Below, piece by piece: positions 18,333-26,040 of a stretch of 64,000 nt of DNA. Made by a program: the position numbers and the translations under genes. Where the stretch lies: NCBI RefSeq assembly GCF_003323715.1, contig NZ_QOIN01000039.1, positions 186,001 to 250,000 of the forward strand, written 5' to 3'. The first letter of the stretch is position 1; each line of letters begins with the position of its first letter. Source of the DNA: Streptomyces diacarni (GTDB lineage Bacteria > Actinomycetota > Actinomycetes > Streptomycetales > Streptomycetaceae). The notes beneath the pieces were generated by a model. The model did no database searches. It was not told the DNA's origin and worked only from the letters and a program-made list of their open reading frames with translations.

Positions 18333-18382
18333 TCGGCCTTGTCGGGCGGGCGGGGGCGCCCCCGCCCGCCCGACAAGGCCGA
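18333..18382. terminator. 50-base perfect palindrome, bidirectional terminator
   Basis: Two 25-base arms (18333-18357 and 18358-18382, starting TCGGCCTTGTCGGGCGGG) meet without a loop. It lies between the convergent ROK and lipoprotein genes, so it can end transcription from both sides. Confidence 0.8.
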
Positions 18383-18431
18383 TGCGGCGGGCGAGACCGA
18401 CGACAGCCGCCGCCCGAGCCCCGCCCTCGCC

Positions 18432-18956
18432 TCAGGAGAGCTCATCCGGGGCAGAGGTGCCCCGGGGCAGCTTCTCCAGCGCCTCCCGCAGACCCGGCAC
18501 GTCGTCGGGGGTCTCGGGCAGTTCGGCGGGGGCGTCGGCGACCCGGGTGAAGGAGGTGCTGCCGAACTCGCCGTTCCAGTTCACCCGCATGCCTCTGGGG
18601 TCCGCGTACTCGATGGCGCCCTTGTCACGCCCTTCCTCCGTGTCCCCGGCGCACTGGAGTACCACCTCGGTGACCGATCCGGTGGTGGTGACCTGGCCGT
18701 CGCACAGCCCGTTGCGGCCCTTGTCCCACTGCATCAGAACGCTGTCCCCGACGATGATCAGCGTGTGGTCCTGACCCATCGGACGCGCGGACCACACCCC
18801 TGACAGCTCGGCGCCGTCCGCGGGGTTCTCCGGCTGGGAACGCCCGGTCTTCTTCTCCCCACCCCCGGCGGACCCCTCGTCGCTGCCGCAGCCGCCCACC
18901 AGCAGCGCCAACGCCACCGCCGCAACGGCCGCCGTTCCCGCCCCACGCCCCGTCAT
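18432..18956 (-). CDS. Putative secreted lipoprotein
   Basis: A 174-residue protein with a signal peptide and lipobox LVGGC, with Cys at position 23. After a Gly/Lys-rich linker, a single globular domain of beta-strand type (LSGVWSARPMGQDHTLIIVGD, then CDGQVTTTGSVTEVVLQCAG) carries two Cys residues that could form a disulfide outside the cell. The family looks like the small actinomycete lipoproteins of unknown function. GGAAGGGG lies 9 bases before the chosen ATG; a GTG two codons earlier is also possible. It is convergent with the ROK gene and followed by the shared palindrome. Confidence 0.75.
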   Translation of the reverse strand: MTGRGAGTAAVAAVALALLVGGCGSDEGSAGGGEKKTGRSQPENPADGAELSGVWSARPMGQDHTLIIVGDSVLMQWDKGRNGLCDGQVTTTGSVTEVVLQCAGDTEEGRDKGAIEYADPRGMRVNWNGEFGSTSFTRVADAPAELPETPDDVPGLREALEKLPRGTSAPDELS

Positions 18957-19023
18957 CAGCACGCCCCTTCCCGACGAATGCCCTCCGGTGTCCTCACGAG
19001 AACGACAACCTAGCGGACCTCCC

Positions 19024-20250
19024 TCACCTACGGACGTCGGCGTAGTCGGGCCTACAGACGTCGGCGTAGTCGGGGAGGGTGAGCGCCGTGGTGGCGGCCC
19101 AGCCGCCCTGGTCGTCGGGGAGGCGGGCCGGGTCCCGCAGGGCGTGGTTGCGCCGTGCCAGTTCCTCGGCGGTGCCGGGAAGGACGTAGGCGCCTCCAGT
19201 GGTCGCGAGCGCCTGGTTCAGCTCGACGAACGCGCGTGTGCGCTCCTCGTACGCCGTGAAGGCGGTCGAGTGGTCGGTCTGTGCGGCCAGTTCGCCTGCG
19301 AGGACGTAGGCGCCGACCAGCGCGATGCTGGAGCCCTGGCCCGAGAGGAACGACGGAGCGTGGGCGGCGTCGCCGGCGAGGGCGACCCGTCCGCTGGACC
19401 AGTGGGGCAGGTGGATCTGGCTGATGACGTCGAAGAACAGGTCGTCGGCGCGCCGCATGGCGTCGACCATGCGCGGAATCTCCCACCCGTCCTGGGAGAA
19501 GACGTCAGCCACCAGGTCACGCTGGGCCTCGGGGTCGCGGAAGGCGTCGAAGGGCGGTTCGGGGCGGGCGAAGTTGAGGAACGCGTGCACGTGGTCGCCG
19601 TCGCCGACGGCGTAGAGAATCGCGCCCCTGCCCGGGACGTTCCACATCAGGGCCTCGTGGGAGAGTGCGAAGTGGTTGGGCATGGTGAAGCCGGCGAAGC
19701 AGTTGCCGAGATAGTGGTGGTAGCGCTCCTCGGGGCCGAAGACCAGGCCCCTGGTGTGGGAGTGGAGTCCGTCGGCGCCGATGACGAGGTCGAAGGTCCG
19801 CTGGGCACCGCTGTCGAAGGTCACGTCCACACCGCCGCCGTGGTCGTGGAGGGCGGTGATCCAGTCGCCGAAGAGGAACTCGACGTCTCCTCGGACGGCG
19901 TCGTAGAGGGCCTCGGCGAGGTCCCCGCGGCGGACTTCGAGGTCGCGGCCCTCGACACCGCCGGTGATGACCTCGGGCCTGACCGCTCCGACGCGGTCGC
20001 CGTCGGCGTCGACGAAGGTGATGTTGCGGCTGTCGACATGCGCGTCACGCAGGCGCGGGAGCAGGCCCATGCGGCTGACCACTTCCAGCGCGGTGCCGCG
20101 GATGTCGATGGGGTATCCCCCGACGCGTATCGTGTCGGCCTTCTCCACCACCGTGACGGCGAAGCCGTGACGGTGGAGCCAGTAGGCGAGCGCGGGTCCG
20201 GCGATGCTGGCGCCGGAGATCAGGACCGTACGTGCGGGTGCCGTGCCCAT
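19024..20250 (-). CDS. FAD-dependent monooxygenase (PHBH/TetX-like)
   Basis: A 408-residue class A flavoprotein. The N-terminal FAD dinucleotide fold reads VLISGASIAGPALAYWL with ending VVEKA. The DLVIGADGLHSHTR motif is near residue 160, and GRVALAGDAAHAPSFLSGQG near 285 contacts the FAD ribityl chain. It would hydroxylate an aromatic or polyketide substrate with NAD(P)H and O2; relatives include antibiotic-modifying oxygenases, and the substrate is unknown. The divergent MarR gene and paired operators suggest control by MarR. The last codons contain a 24-base tandem duplication giving DYADVCRP then DYADVRR. Confidence 0.88.
   Translation of the reverse strand: MGTAPARTVLISGASIAGPALAYWLHRHGFAVTVVEKADTIRVGGYPIDIRGTALEVVSRMGLLPRLRDAHVDSRNITFVDADGDRVGAVRPEVITGGVEGRDLEVRRGDLAEALYDAVRGDVEFLFGDWITALHDHGGGVDVTFDSGAQRTFDLVIGADGLHSHTRGLVFGPEERYHHYLGNCFAGFTMPNHFALSHEALMWNVPGRGAILYAVGDGDHVHAFLNFARPEPPFDAFRDPEAQRDLVADVFSQDGWEIPRMVDAMRRADDLFFDVISQIHLPHWSSGRVALAGDAAHAPSFLSGQGSSIALVGAYVLAGELAAQTDHSTAFTAYEERTRAFVELNQALATTGGAYVLPGTAEELARRNHALRDPARLPDDQGGWAATTALTLPDYADVCRPDYADVRR
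19027..19074 (-). repeat. 24-base in-frame tandem repeat at a gene end
   Basis: Two 24-base units (19027-19050 and 19051-19074) differ at one base. They duplicate eight residues at the C-terminus of the FAD monooxygenase, next to its stop. It looks like a recent slippage product. Confidence 0.8.
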
Positions 20251-20295
20251 GGGTGCTCCCTTCCCGGCCGGGCCCTGGACGAGCCGCCGACCGGA

Positions 20296-20310
20296 TACGT
20301 AACGTAGGTA
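20296..20310. promoter_or_regulatory. MarR operator, monooxygenase side
   Basis: TACGTAACGTAGGTA is a near match to the second site at 20369-20383, with one arm base changed. It lies 46 bases upstream of the monooxygenase start, placing it over that promoter. Confidence 0.65.
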
Positions 20311-20368
20311 TGTTTCTTCGGGGCGTCGTGACCCGTGAGCGGCCGCGCCCTCGGTCCCCACGATTACA

Positions 20369-20383
20369 TACCTAACGTAGGTA
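20369..20383. promoter_or_regulatory. MarR operator, regulator side
   Basis: TACCTA-ACG-TAGGTA is a perfect inverted repeat 18 bases upstream of the MarR start codon. Together with the copy at 20296-20310 it suggests the MarR protein represses both divergent genes. Confidence 0.75.
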
Positions 20384-20400
20384 TTCAATAAGGAGACGAG

Positions 20401-20940
20401 ATGAGCCCCCAGCAGCCGGACGAGACCACCGCCCGGGGCGCCGCACGCGACCAGGAGCTGCGCGAGCAGCAAGTGCTCGCGGTACTCCCCCGGCTGACGC
20501 AGCTCGGCAACGTCCTCAACCGCGGCCGCCTGGTCGAACGCGCCATGGAAGCCACCGCGGTCCGCGTGGACCGCCCCGCGATGTCGGTGCTCCTCATGCT
20601 GCACATGTCGGACCAGCCGCTGCGCGTCGGCGAGATCGCCACGCGGATGCAGGTCGTGGGACCGCACGTCACCCGGCAGGTGAACGCGTTGCAGCAGCGC
20701 GGTCTGATCGTGCGCGTCACCGACCCGGAGGACCAGCGAGCCCGCCTCGTCGAGGCGACTGACGAGGGGAAGGCGGCGGCCGAGCGCTACATGCGCACGC
20801 TCGTCGGCTGGTTCGCCGACGCCCTCGCGGGATGGCCCGAACAGGACCGCCAGGACCTCGGCCGCCTCCTGGGGCGCTTCACCGACGACCTCACCGCCCA
20901 CCTCGCGACCCTCGACGACCCCACGGTTTCCGAGGGATGA
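20401..20940 (+). CDS. MarR-family transcriptional regulator
   Basis: A 179-residue winged-helix regulator. The HTH and wing read PLRVGEIATRMQVVGPHVTRQVNALQQ and GLIVRVTDPEDQRARLVEATDEG, matching the family's conserved wing D-x-R. AAGGAG lies 5 bases upstream of the ATG. MarR dimers usually repress a divergent efflux or oxygenase gene and release it on binding a phenolic ligand. Here the divergent gene is a flavin monooxygenase, so it may sense that enzyme's aromatic substrate. Confidence 0.92.
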   Translation: MSPQQPDETTARGAARDQELREQQVLAVLPRLTQLGNVLNRGRLVERAMEATAVRVDRPAMSVLLMLHMSDQPLRVGEIATRMQVVGPHVTRQVNALQQRGLIVRVTDPEDQRARLVEATDEGKAAAERYMRTLVGWFADALAGWPEQDRQDLGRLLGRFTDDLTAHLATLDDPTVSEG

Positions 20941-21119
20941 CACGCTCCGGGGGCGGCACACACGGGCACCTCGTGGAACCCACCGGCTGCCGGTCCCGGC
21001 AGGCCGCGCAGGCGGATACCGACGAGGGCGCGCACGTGCGGGATCGCTCATCCGGCGGCGCACGGCGGGTCCCGGCTGACAGGATGGCCCCAGGTGACAG
21101 ACGTGAAGCGGGAGGCGGC

Positions 21120-21491
21120 ATGGGAGCGGACATACGCGCGACGGTGGAGTGGGTGGACGCCCGCGAGAGGCTGCCGGAGGACGGCATGCCCGTGGCCGCG
21201 GCAACGTCGGGCCGCTATCCGTCCGGCAGCGCGGACGCGCCGCACCCGGAAGCCGGAGTGGAATTCTGGCTCGTGATGCCGATGGTCTTCTCGCACCTGC
21301 ACTTCGCCGAGGACGGCAGTGAGCACCACGACTGCTTCATCGACTCCGACCGTTTGATCCGCCTGCCCCACGGCCGCGGCGACGCCTACCCGGTGACCCA
21401 CTGGGCCTATCTGCCCACCCTCCCCGGCACGGACGAGCACTACCTGCGGGGCGGGGAGGCGAGGGCCGCTCTCGGGGACGCTCAGTCCTGA
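21120..21491 (+). CDS. DUF551-like small protein
   Basis: A 123-residue protein whose start VEWVDARERLPEDGMPV and end VTHWAYLPTLPG match the DUF551 pattern (W-x-x-x-x-ERLPE-x-G ... H-W-x-x-LP). DUF551 proteins are short, often phage- or plasmid-linked, and lack a proven function. GGGAGG precedes the ATG at 21120. No partner gene is obvious, since the neighbours are MarR upstream and the convergent IclR-RidA gene downstream. Confidence 0.7.
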   Translation: MGADIRATVEWVDARERLPEDGMPVAAATSGRYPSGSADAPHPEAGVEFWLVMPMVFSHLHFAEDGSEHHDCFIDSDRLIRLPHGRGDAYPVTHWAYLPTLPGTDEHYLRGGEARAALGDAQS

Positions 21492-21532
21492 GATGGCGCG
21501 CCGCCCGCCGGGACGACGTCGCGCCGGGCGGG

Positions 21533-21916
21533 TCAGCGGAGGACGGCTGTCATGTCGATCTCCAGCAACACGTTGGCCAGGTCGGCGCCGACCGTGGTGC
21601 GCACCGGGTAGGGCGGCGTGAGGTGTAGTTCGTAGGCCGTGTTGAAGTCGTCGAAGTCACGGTCGAGATGTTGCAGGTGGACGGTCGCGCGCACCACGTC
21701 GGAGAAGTCCAGCCCGTGCGCGTCCAGTACGGAGGCGAGGTTGCGCATCGTCTGCTCGGTCTGCTCGGCGATGGAGGTGCCCTCGACCCGGCCGGAGACG
21801 GGATCGTGGGGCCCGAGACCCGCGGTGTGCAGAAAGCCGCCCGCGACGATCGCCTGCGAGTAGGCCCCGACCGGCTGCGGCGCCGCCTGCGTGCTGATGA
21901 CCTGCCGTCTGTCCAT
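21533..21916 (-). other. RidA module with its own possible internal start
   Basis: This 127-codon segment is a complete RidA protein. Its ATG at 21916 has GAAGGGGG eight bases upstream, so a free RidA may be made besides, or instead of, the fusion. The sequence alone cannot separate true fusion, internal initiation, or a frame joined by a missed frameshift in assembly. Confidence 0.55.
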
Positions 21917-22891
21917 GGGCGTGTCCCCCTTCCGGGTACGGTGCGGTCCCCGCGCGGGTGGGCCGGTGGGGCCGCTCCTGTGGGGGTCGCCCGCGCCGGA
22001 GGATCCCGGCGCGGGTGGTGTGGCACGGGAGCCGCCGGTTCCGCCTGCCGTGCCGGCCCTGTCGCCGAGCGCGTGGGACACCTCACGGGCCGCCGCGCGT
22101 ACCGCCGCGCCGAGTGCGGACGCCGATGCCCCCGAGGCGCCGCCCGGCACCGGGCCTGACAGACCGACAGCGGCGATCGGTGTCCCCGCGTGGTCGAGGA
22201 CGGCCGCGTCCACGCCGAGGACGACGGGACCGGCCCTGCCGTCCTCCTCCAGCGCGAAGCCGTTCCGCCTGGCCGCGGTGACGGCCGTGCGCAGTCGTTC
22301 GGCCGCTTCCTCGGCGGCGTCCCCGACCGCGTTCTCGGCGGCCGAGTCGTTCCGTGCGGCCGTCCGCACCGTCTGCCGTACGCGGGCGACCTCGCCGTCG
22401 TCCACCCGGGCCAGCAGCGCCCAGCCCGCCGCGCCGTCGTACAGGGGACGGCGGGCGCCCAGCCGGGGGCGCAGCGGCATGGGGCCGCTGCCCTCGACGG
22501 CGTCGACGAGCACCGTCTCGTCGGCCTCACGGAGGGTCAGCCGAGCGGTGTGTCCGGTGCGTTCGGCCAGCCGGGCCAGCGTACCCCGGGCGACTTCCCG
22601 CAGATCGAGTCGGTCCAGATAGGCGCCGCCCAGGTAGGCGGCGTGGGAGCCGAGCCGGTAGCGGGCGCGCTCCGCGTCGCGCAGCACGAGCCCGTTGTCG
22701 GTCAGCGGTGTCAGCAGCCGCAGCAGAGTGCTCTTGTGCAGTCCCAGGCCCTGGGCTATGTCCGTCAGGGAAGCGCCCGCCGGGTCGGGGTAGTCGGCGA
22801 CGTAGTCGAGGACGGTCAGCGCGCGTCGCAGGGACGAGGAGCGGTTGCGCGTCGCGGCGCTCGCGGCCTCGTTCCCGTCCGTGTCCGACAC
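21533..22891 (-). CDS. IclR-family regulator fused to a RidA/YjgF domain
   Basis: A 452-residue open frame with two complete modules. Residues 20-285 are an IclR regulator: winged helix ASLTDIAQGLGLHKSTLLRLL followed by an effector-binding GAF-like domain. After a Gly/Pro-rich linker, residues 326-452 are a full RidA domain (VGAYSQAIVAGGFLHTAGLGP, then the conserved Arg in PYPVRTTV and the Glu in LLEIDM). RidA enzymes hydrolyse reactive enamine/imine intermediates released by PLP enzymes. No stop separates the modules. An ATG at 21916 preceded by GAAGGGGG could also start RidA alone. The divergent M20 hydrolase and MFS genes are probably its targets. Confidence 0.8.
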   Translation of the reverse strand: MSDTDGNEAASAATRNRSSSLRRALTVLDYVADYPDPAGASLTDIAQGLGLHKSTLLRLLTPLTDNGLVLRDAERARYRLGSHAAYLGGAYLDRLDLREVARGTLARLAERTGHTARLTLREADETVLVDAVEGSGPMPLRPRLGARRPLYDGAAGWALLARVDDGEVARVRQTVRTAARNDSAAENAVGDAAEEAAERLRTAVTAARRNGFALEEDGRAGPVVLGVDAAVLDHAGTPIAAVGLSGPVPGGASGASASALGAAVRAAAREVSHALGDRAGTAGGTGGSRATPPAPGSSGAGDPHRSGPTGPPARGPHRTRKGDTPMDRRQVISTQAAPQPVGAYSQAIVAGGFLHTAGLGPHDPVSGRVEGTSIAEQTEQTMRNLASVLDAHGLDFSDVVRATVHLQHLDRDFDDFNTAYELHLTPPYPVRTTVGADLANVLLEIDMTAVLR

Positions 22892-23031
22892 CCTGCCCGC
22901 TCTCCTTCCGCGTGGCGTCTCCTTCCGCTTGGACGAGACGCTGCCCCAGGCGGTGGGCGGTGTCGCCCGGTCTCGTGACGAGGCTCGTCCGCCCGGCGTG
23001 CGTGCCTCATTGCTCTGTGTGCAACGGGCTC

Positions 23032-23060
23032 TTGACCAGGCCGATCCTGCCTTCTAGTGT
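23032..23060 (+). promoter_or_regulatory. Housekeeping-type promoter giving a leaderless transcript
   Basis: TTGACC (23032-23037) and TAGTGT (23055-23060) are 17 bases apart, close to the Streptomyces HrdB consensus. Transcription would start about 7 bases after the -10, at the ATG (23068) of the M20 gene, which has no Shine-Dalgarno sequence. Confidence 0.65.
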
Positions 23061-23067
23061 CCGCCAA

Positions 23068-24297
23068 ATGCAACACAGCGTTTTGCAATGCAACACAGGA
23101 GAGGCGCTGCTCGCCGAGCTGATCGCCGTCCCCAGCGTCAACCCGCGCGAGAGCGCGCTGCCGGCCGAGACGCCGCTGGCCGAGTTCGTCGCCGACTACT
23201 GCCGCCACCTGGGCATGACCGCACGGCTGGACGAGGTCACCGACGGCCGCTGCAACGTGGTCGCCACCCTGCCGGGACGCCGCACAGACGAGTGCGTCCT
23301 GCTGGAGACCCACCTCGACACGGTCGAGACCGAGGGCATGACCGTCGCCCCCTTCACCGCCCAGGTCCGCGACGGACGCCTGTACGGGCGTGGCGCCTGC
23401 GACGCCAAGGGGCCGCTGGCCGCCTTCTTGTCGGCGCTCGCCCGCATCGCCGCTTCCGGGCACCCGCCTGAGCGCACGGTCGTGCTGGTCGGCGCCATCG
23501 ACGAGGAGCACCGCTACCAGGGTGTGACCCACCTGCTTGCCCGGGAGGCGGGCGGGAGCGCCGCGCACGAGGGTGGCTCACGGATCGGCCCGCGTCCCGT
23601 CGGCGCCGTCGTCGGCGAGCCCACCAGCCTCTGCCTCGTCGTGGCCCACAAGGGTGTGATGCGCTGCCGCATCGCCGCCACGGGCCCCGGCGGGCACAGC
23701 TCGCTGCCGCAGGGACGGGTCAACCCGGTCGAGACGCTCGCCGAGGTGGTCGGCTACCTGCGCGACGAGGTCGCCCCGCGTCTGGCCGCCCGGCACGAGC
23801 CGCTGGTCGGCGCGCCCACCCTCGTCGTCACCCAGATATCCGGTGGCTCAGGGCCCAACGTGCTGCCCGAGCGCTGCGAAGTGACCATCGACCGCCGTAC
23901 CGTCGGCGGCGAGGAGCCCGAGCAGGTGTGGCGCGCACTCAAGGACGAGCTCGAAGGGCGGTTTTCCGGGCCCGTCGAGGTGGCTGAGCCCCATGTCGTC
24001 GACTACGCGCTGCCGGCCCAGGACGACGGCGCGGCTGCCGACTTCACCGCGCGGGTCGGCCGCGCCCTGGCCGCCCACGGTCTGGATCCGGTGGGAGTCG
24101 GTGTGGGGCACGGCACCGACGCCAGCAAGATCTGCCGGACCGGCATCCCCTCCGTCGTCTTCGGTCCCGGTTCCATGACAGAGGCCCACACGCCCGGCGA
24201 ATTCCTCGACCTGGCCCAACTGGAGGCCGCCACCGATGTGCTGACCACGTTGCTCGCCGACGGCACCGCCGGTGCCGCGAGGGAGGACCGCGGCTGA
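23068..24297 (+). CDS. M20-family metallopeptidase/deacylase (ArgE/DapE-like)
   Basis: A 409-residue di-zinc amidohydrolase. Metal ligands are visible as H82 and D84 in ETHLDTVE, D112 in GACDAKG, E146/E147 in IDEEH and a late His in EAHTPGEF. The dimerisation domain starts near GPGGHSSLPQ. Family members remove N-acyl or N-succinyl groups from amino acids. The start ATG at 23068 is supported by a promoter placed for a leaderless mRNA. With the downstream MFS importer and the divergent IclR-RidA gene it forms a catabolic unit for an N-acylated amine or amino acid, whose identity is not known. Confidence 0.85.
   Translation: MQHSVLQCNTGEALLAELIAVPSVNPRESALPAETPLAEFVADYCRHLGMTARLDEVTDGRCNVVATLPGRRTDECVLLETHLDTVETEGMTVAPFTAQVRDGRLYGRGACDAKGPLAAFLSALARIAASGHPPERTVVLVGAIDEEHRYQGVTHLLAREAGGSAAHEGGSRIGPRPVGAVVGEPTSLCLVVAHKGVMRCRIAATGPGGHSSLPQGRVNPVETLAEVVGYLRDEVAPRLAARHEPLVGAPTLVVTQISGGSGPNVLPERCEVTIDRRTVGGEEPEQVWRALKDELEGRFSGPVEVAEPHVVDYALPAQDDGAAADFTARVGRALAAHGLDPVGVGVGHGTDASKICRTGIPSVVFGPGSMTEAHTPGEFLDLAQLEAATDVLTTLLADGTAGAAREDRG
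23083..23093. promoter_or_regulatory. Candidate IclR operator over the start of the M20 gene
   Basis: TTGCA-A-TGCAA is an odd-length palindrome just after the predicted transcription start. The flanking ATGCAACACAG occurs twice (23068-23078 and 23088-23098). A repressor bound here would block initiation. The divergent IclR-type gene is the likely binder. Confidence 0.5.
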
Positions 24298-24524
24298 CAC
24301 TCCCCGCCGCAGCCGGCAGGGCGTGTGTCCCGTTCCGCGTCGCTCGGTGCCGGACCCCACACCCCTGCTCTCCCGATCGCGCACCGAGCGCCCTTGACTG
24401 CCCCTCGACGTACTCGACGTCGGCGCAGGTCACCGCGGCGCGGTCTTCGGCCGCCGCCCCTCCGGAGCGGCGCCGGCCTATCTCCCCTCCCCGCTCCGGC
24501 GATCCGCCACCGGAAGGACCCACC

Positions 24525-25922
24525 GTGCCCACCTCCCCCTCCCCCGCCCCACCCCGCGGCACCGCTGCCGCGCGTGGTGGTGACCGGCCGCCCCGGTTCC
24601 GCGCCCGCTGGGCGATACTCGCCGCCGACTTCATGGTCCTGGGCCTCAACTACGCGGACCGTGCCGCCATCGGGGTCGCCGCGCCGTACATCATCAGCGA
24701 GTTCGGCTTCTCCGAGACCGCGTTCGGCTGGATCCTGAGCATCTTCGCCCTCTCCTACGCGCCCTTCGGCTTTCTCGGCGGCTGGGCAGCCGACCGCTTC
24801 GGCCCCCGCAAGGCCATGGGCTGGGCCGCCCTCGCCTGGTCGGTGTTCACCGCGGCGACGGCAGCGGGCGCCGGGCTCGTGAGCTTCCTGGTCATCCGGA
24901 TCCTGTTCGGCGCCGCCGAGGGCCCGCAGGCGACGGTGACCGCCAAGCTCATGAACACCTGGTTCCCGAAACGCGAGCTGGGCACCGCGGTCGGTGTCGC
25001 CAACGCCGCCACACCGCTGGGCGGGGCCGTCGGCACACCCATCGTCGTCGCCGTCATCGAGGCGACGGACGGCAACTGGCGCGTCCCCTTCGTCATCTTC
25101 GGCGTCATCGGAGTGCTGTTCACCGTCGGCTGGTTCGCCGTCGTACGGGACACTCCCGAGCGGCACCCCTGGGTGCGTCCTGCGGAACTGCGCGAGATCC
25201 GCGGCGCGGAAACCGGGAAGGACACGGCGGACGGCACCGCAGCGGTCGGCCAGGAGAGCGGCGCCGGGGGCGGGAGCGCCGAGCAGGGGTCCGCCGCGTT
25301 GCCGGGCATGTGGCACTACGTCGCCCGCCCCGTCATCTGGGCCACGGCACTGGCCTACTTCGGTTACGCCTGGATTCTCAACGTCTTCCTGACCTGGTTC
25401 CCGACCTATCTGGTCAGCGAGCGGGGCATCGATCTGGACCAGCTGGCCGTCGCCGGTGCCATCCCCTGGATCGGCGGCTGCGTCGGCATGATCGCGGGCG
25501 GGGTCGCCACCGACTGGCTCGTGCGCCGGCTCGGGGCCGCGGCGACCGTGCGCCGCTGGACGATCGTGGTGTGTCTGATCCTGACCGCCCTGCTCTTCGG
25601 CTGCATCGCACTCGTCGGGAGCGCCGGTGAGGCCGTGGCGCTCATGGCCGTCATCGTCTTCCTGCTCTACTTCACCGGCGCGCAGTACTGGACGGTGGTC
25701 GCCGAGGAGGTTCCCGGGCCGCGCTACGGCTCGGTCGCCGGGGTCGTGCAGTTCATCGCGGGGTGCGCCGGTTTCCTCGCCCCGCTGGTCACCGGGGTTG
25801 TGGTGGAGCACGCGCGTTCGTGGACCACGGCGTTCGCCATCGCGGTCGTCATCACCGTCAGCGGAGCGCTGCTGCTGGCCGTGGCCGGACGCGCGAAGAC
25901 GGTGCGCGAGTCCGCGCGGTGA
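24525..25922 (+). CDS. MFS transporter, anion:cation symporter type
   Basis: A 465-residue, 12-helix major facilitator. The motif between helices 2 and 3 reads GGWAADRFGPRKAMG, and FGAAEGPQATVTAKLMNTWFPKRELG follows, characteristic of the ACS family that imports organic acids such as galactonate, phthalate or allantoate. The GTG at 24525 has GGAAGG before it. It follows the M20 gene on the same strand after 227 bases and is probably the importer for that enzyme's substrate. Confidence 0.88.
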   Translation: MPTSPSPAPPRGTAAARGGDRPPRFRARWAILAADFMVLGLNYADRAAIGVAAPYIISEFGFSETAFGWILSIFALSYAPFGFLGGWAADRFGPRKAMGWAALAWSVFTAATAAGAGLVSFLVIRILFGAAEGPQATVTAKLMNTWFPKRELGTAVGVANAATPLGGAVGTPIVVAVIEATDGNWRVPFVIFGVIGVLFTVGWFAVVRDTPERHPWVRPAELREIRGAETGKDTADGTAAVGQESGAGGGSAEQGSAALPGMWHYVARPVIWATALAYFGYAWILNVFLTWFPTYLVSERGIDLDQLAVAGAIPWIGGCVGMIAGGVATDWLVRRLGAAATVRRWTIVVCLILTALLFGCIALVGSAGEAVALMAVIVFLLYFTGAQYWTVVAEEVPGPRYGSVAGVVQFIAGCAGFLAPLVTGVVVEHARSWTTAFAIAVVITVSGALLLAVAGRAKTVRESAR

Positions 25923-26001
25923 CGTGGGGCCCGTGCCGCCCACCCGGCCGTACGGGCACCTCCAAGAGCCCTCTTCCCACCGCGAGTACGGCACCGTGAG
26001 A

Positions 26002-26021
26002 GAGTGTACGTTCGTACGCTC
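26002..26021. promoter_or_regulatory. 20-bp palindrome, TetR-type operator
   Basis: GAGTGTACG-TT-CGTACGCTC has 8 of 9 arm bases matching. A TATAGG/TAGGGT -10 element (26026-26033) follows, only about 8 bases before the ATG at 26041, so the transcript is probably leaderless. No regulator gene is adjacent. Confidence 0.6.
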
Positions 26022-26040
26022 CGGCTATAGGGTTCCGCGC

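Noticed and set aside
24003..25994. A 663-codon minus-strand frame across the MFS gene
   Set aside because: The translation is low-complexity Arg/Gly/Asp with no domain, opposite a clear 12-helix transporter.
26022..26040. CTATAGGGTTCCG, similar to a conserved element of the guanidine-I (ykkC) riboswitch
   Set aside because: It is only 19 bases from a start codon, there are no other conserved riboswitch parts, and the -10 element explains the sequence better.
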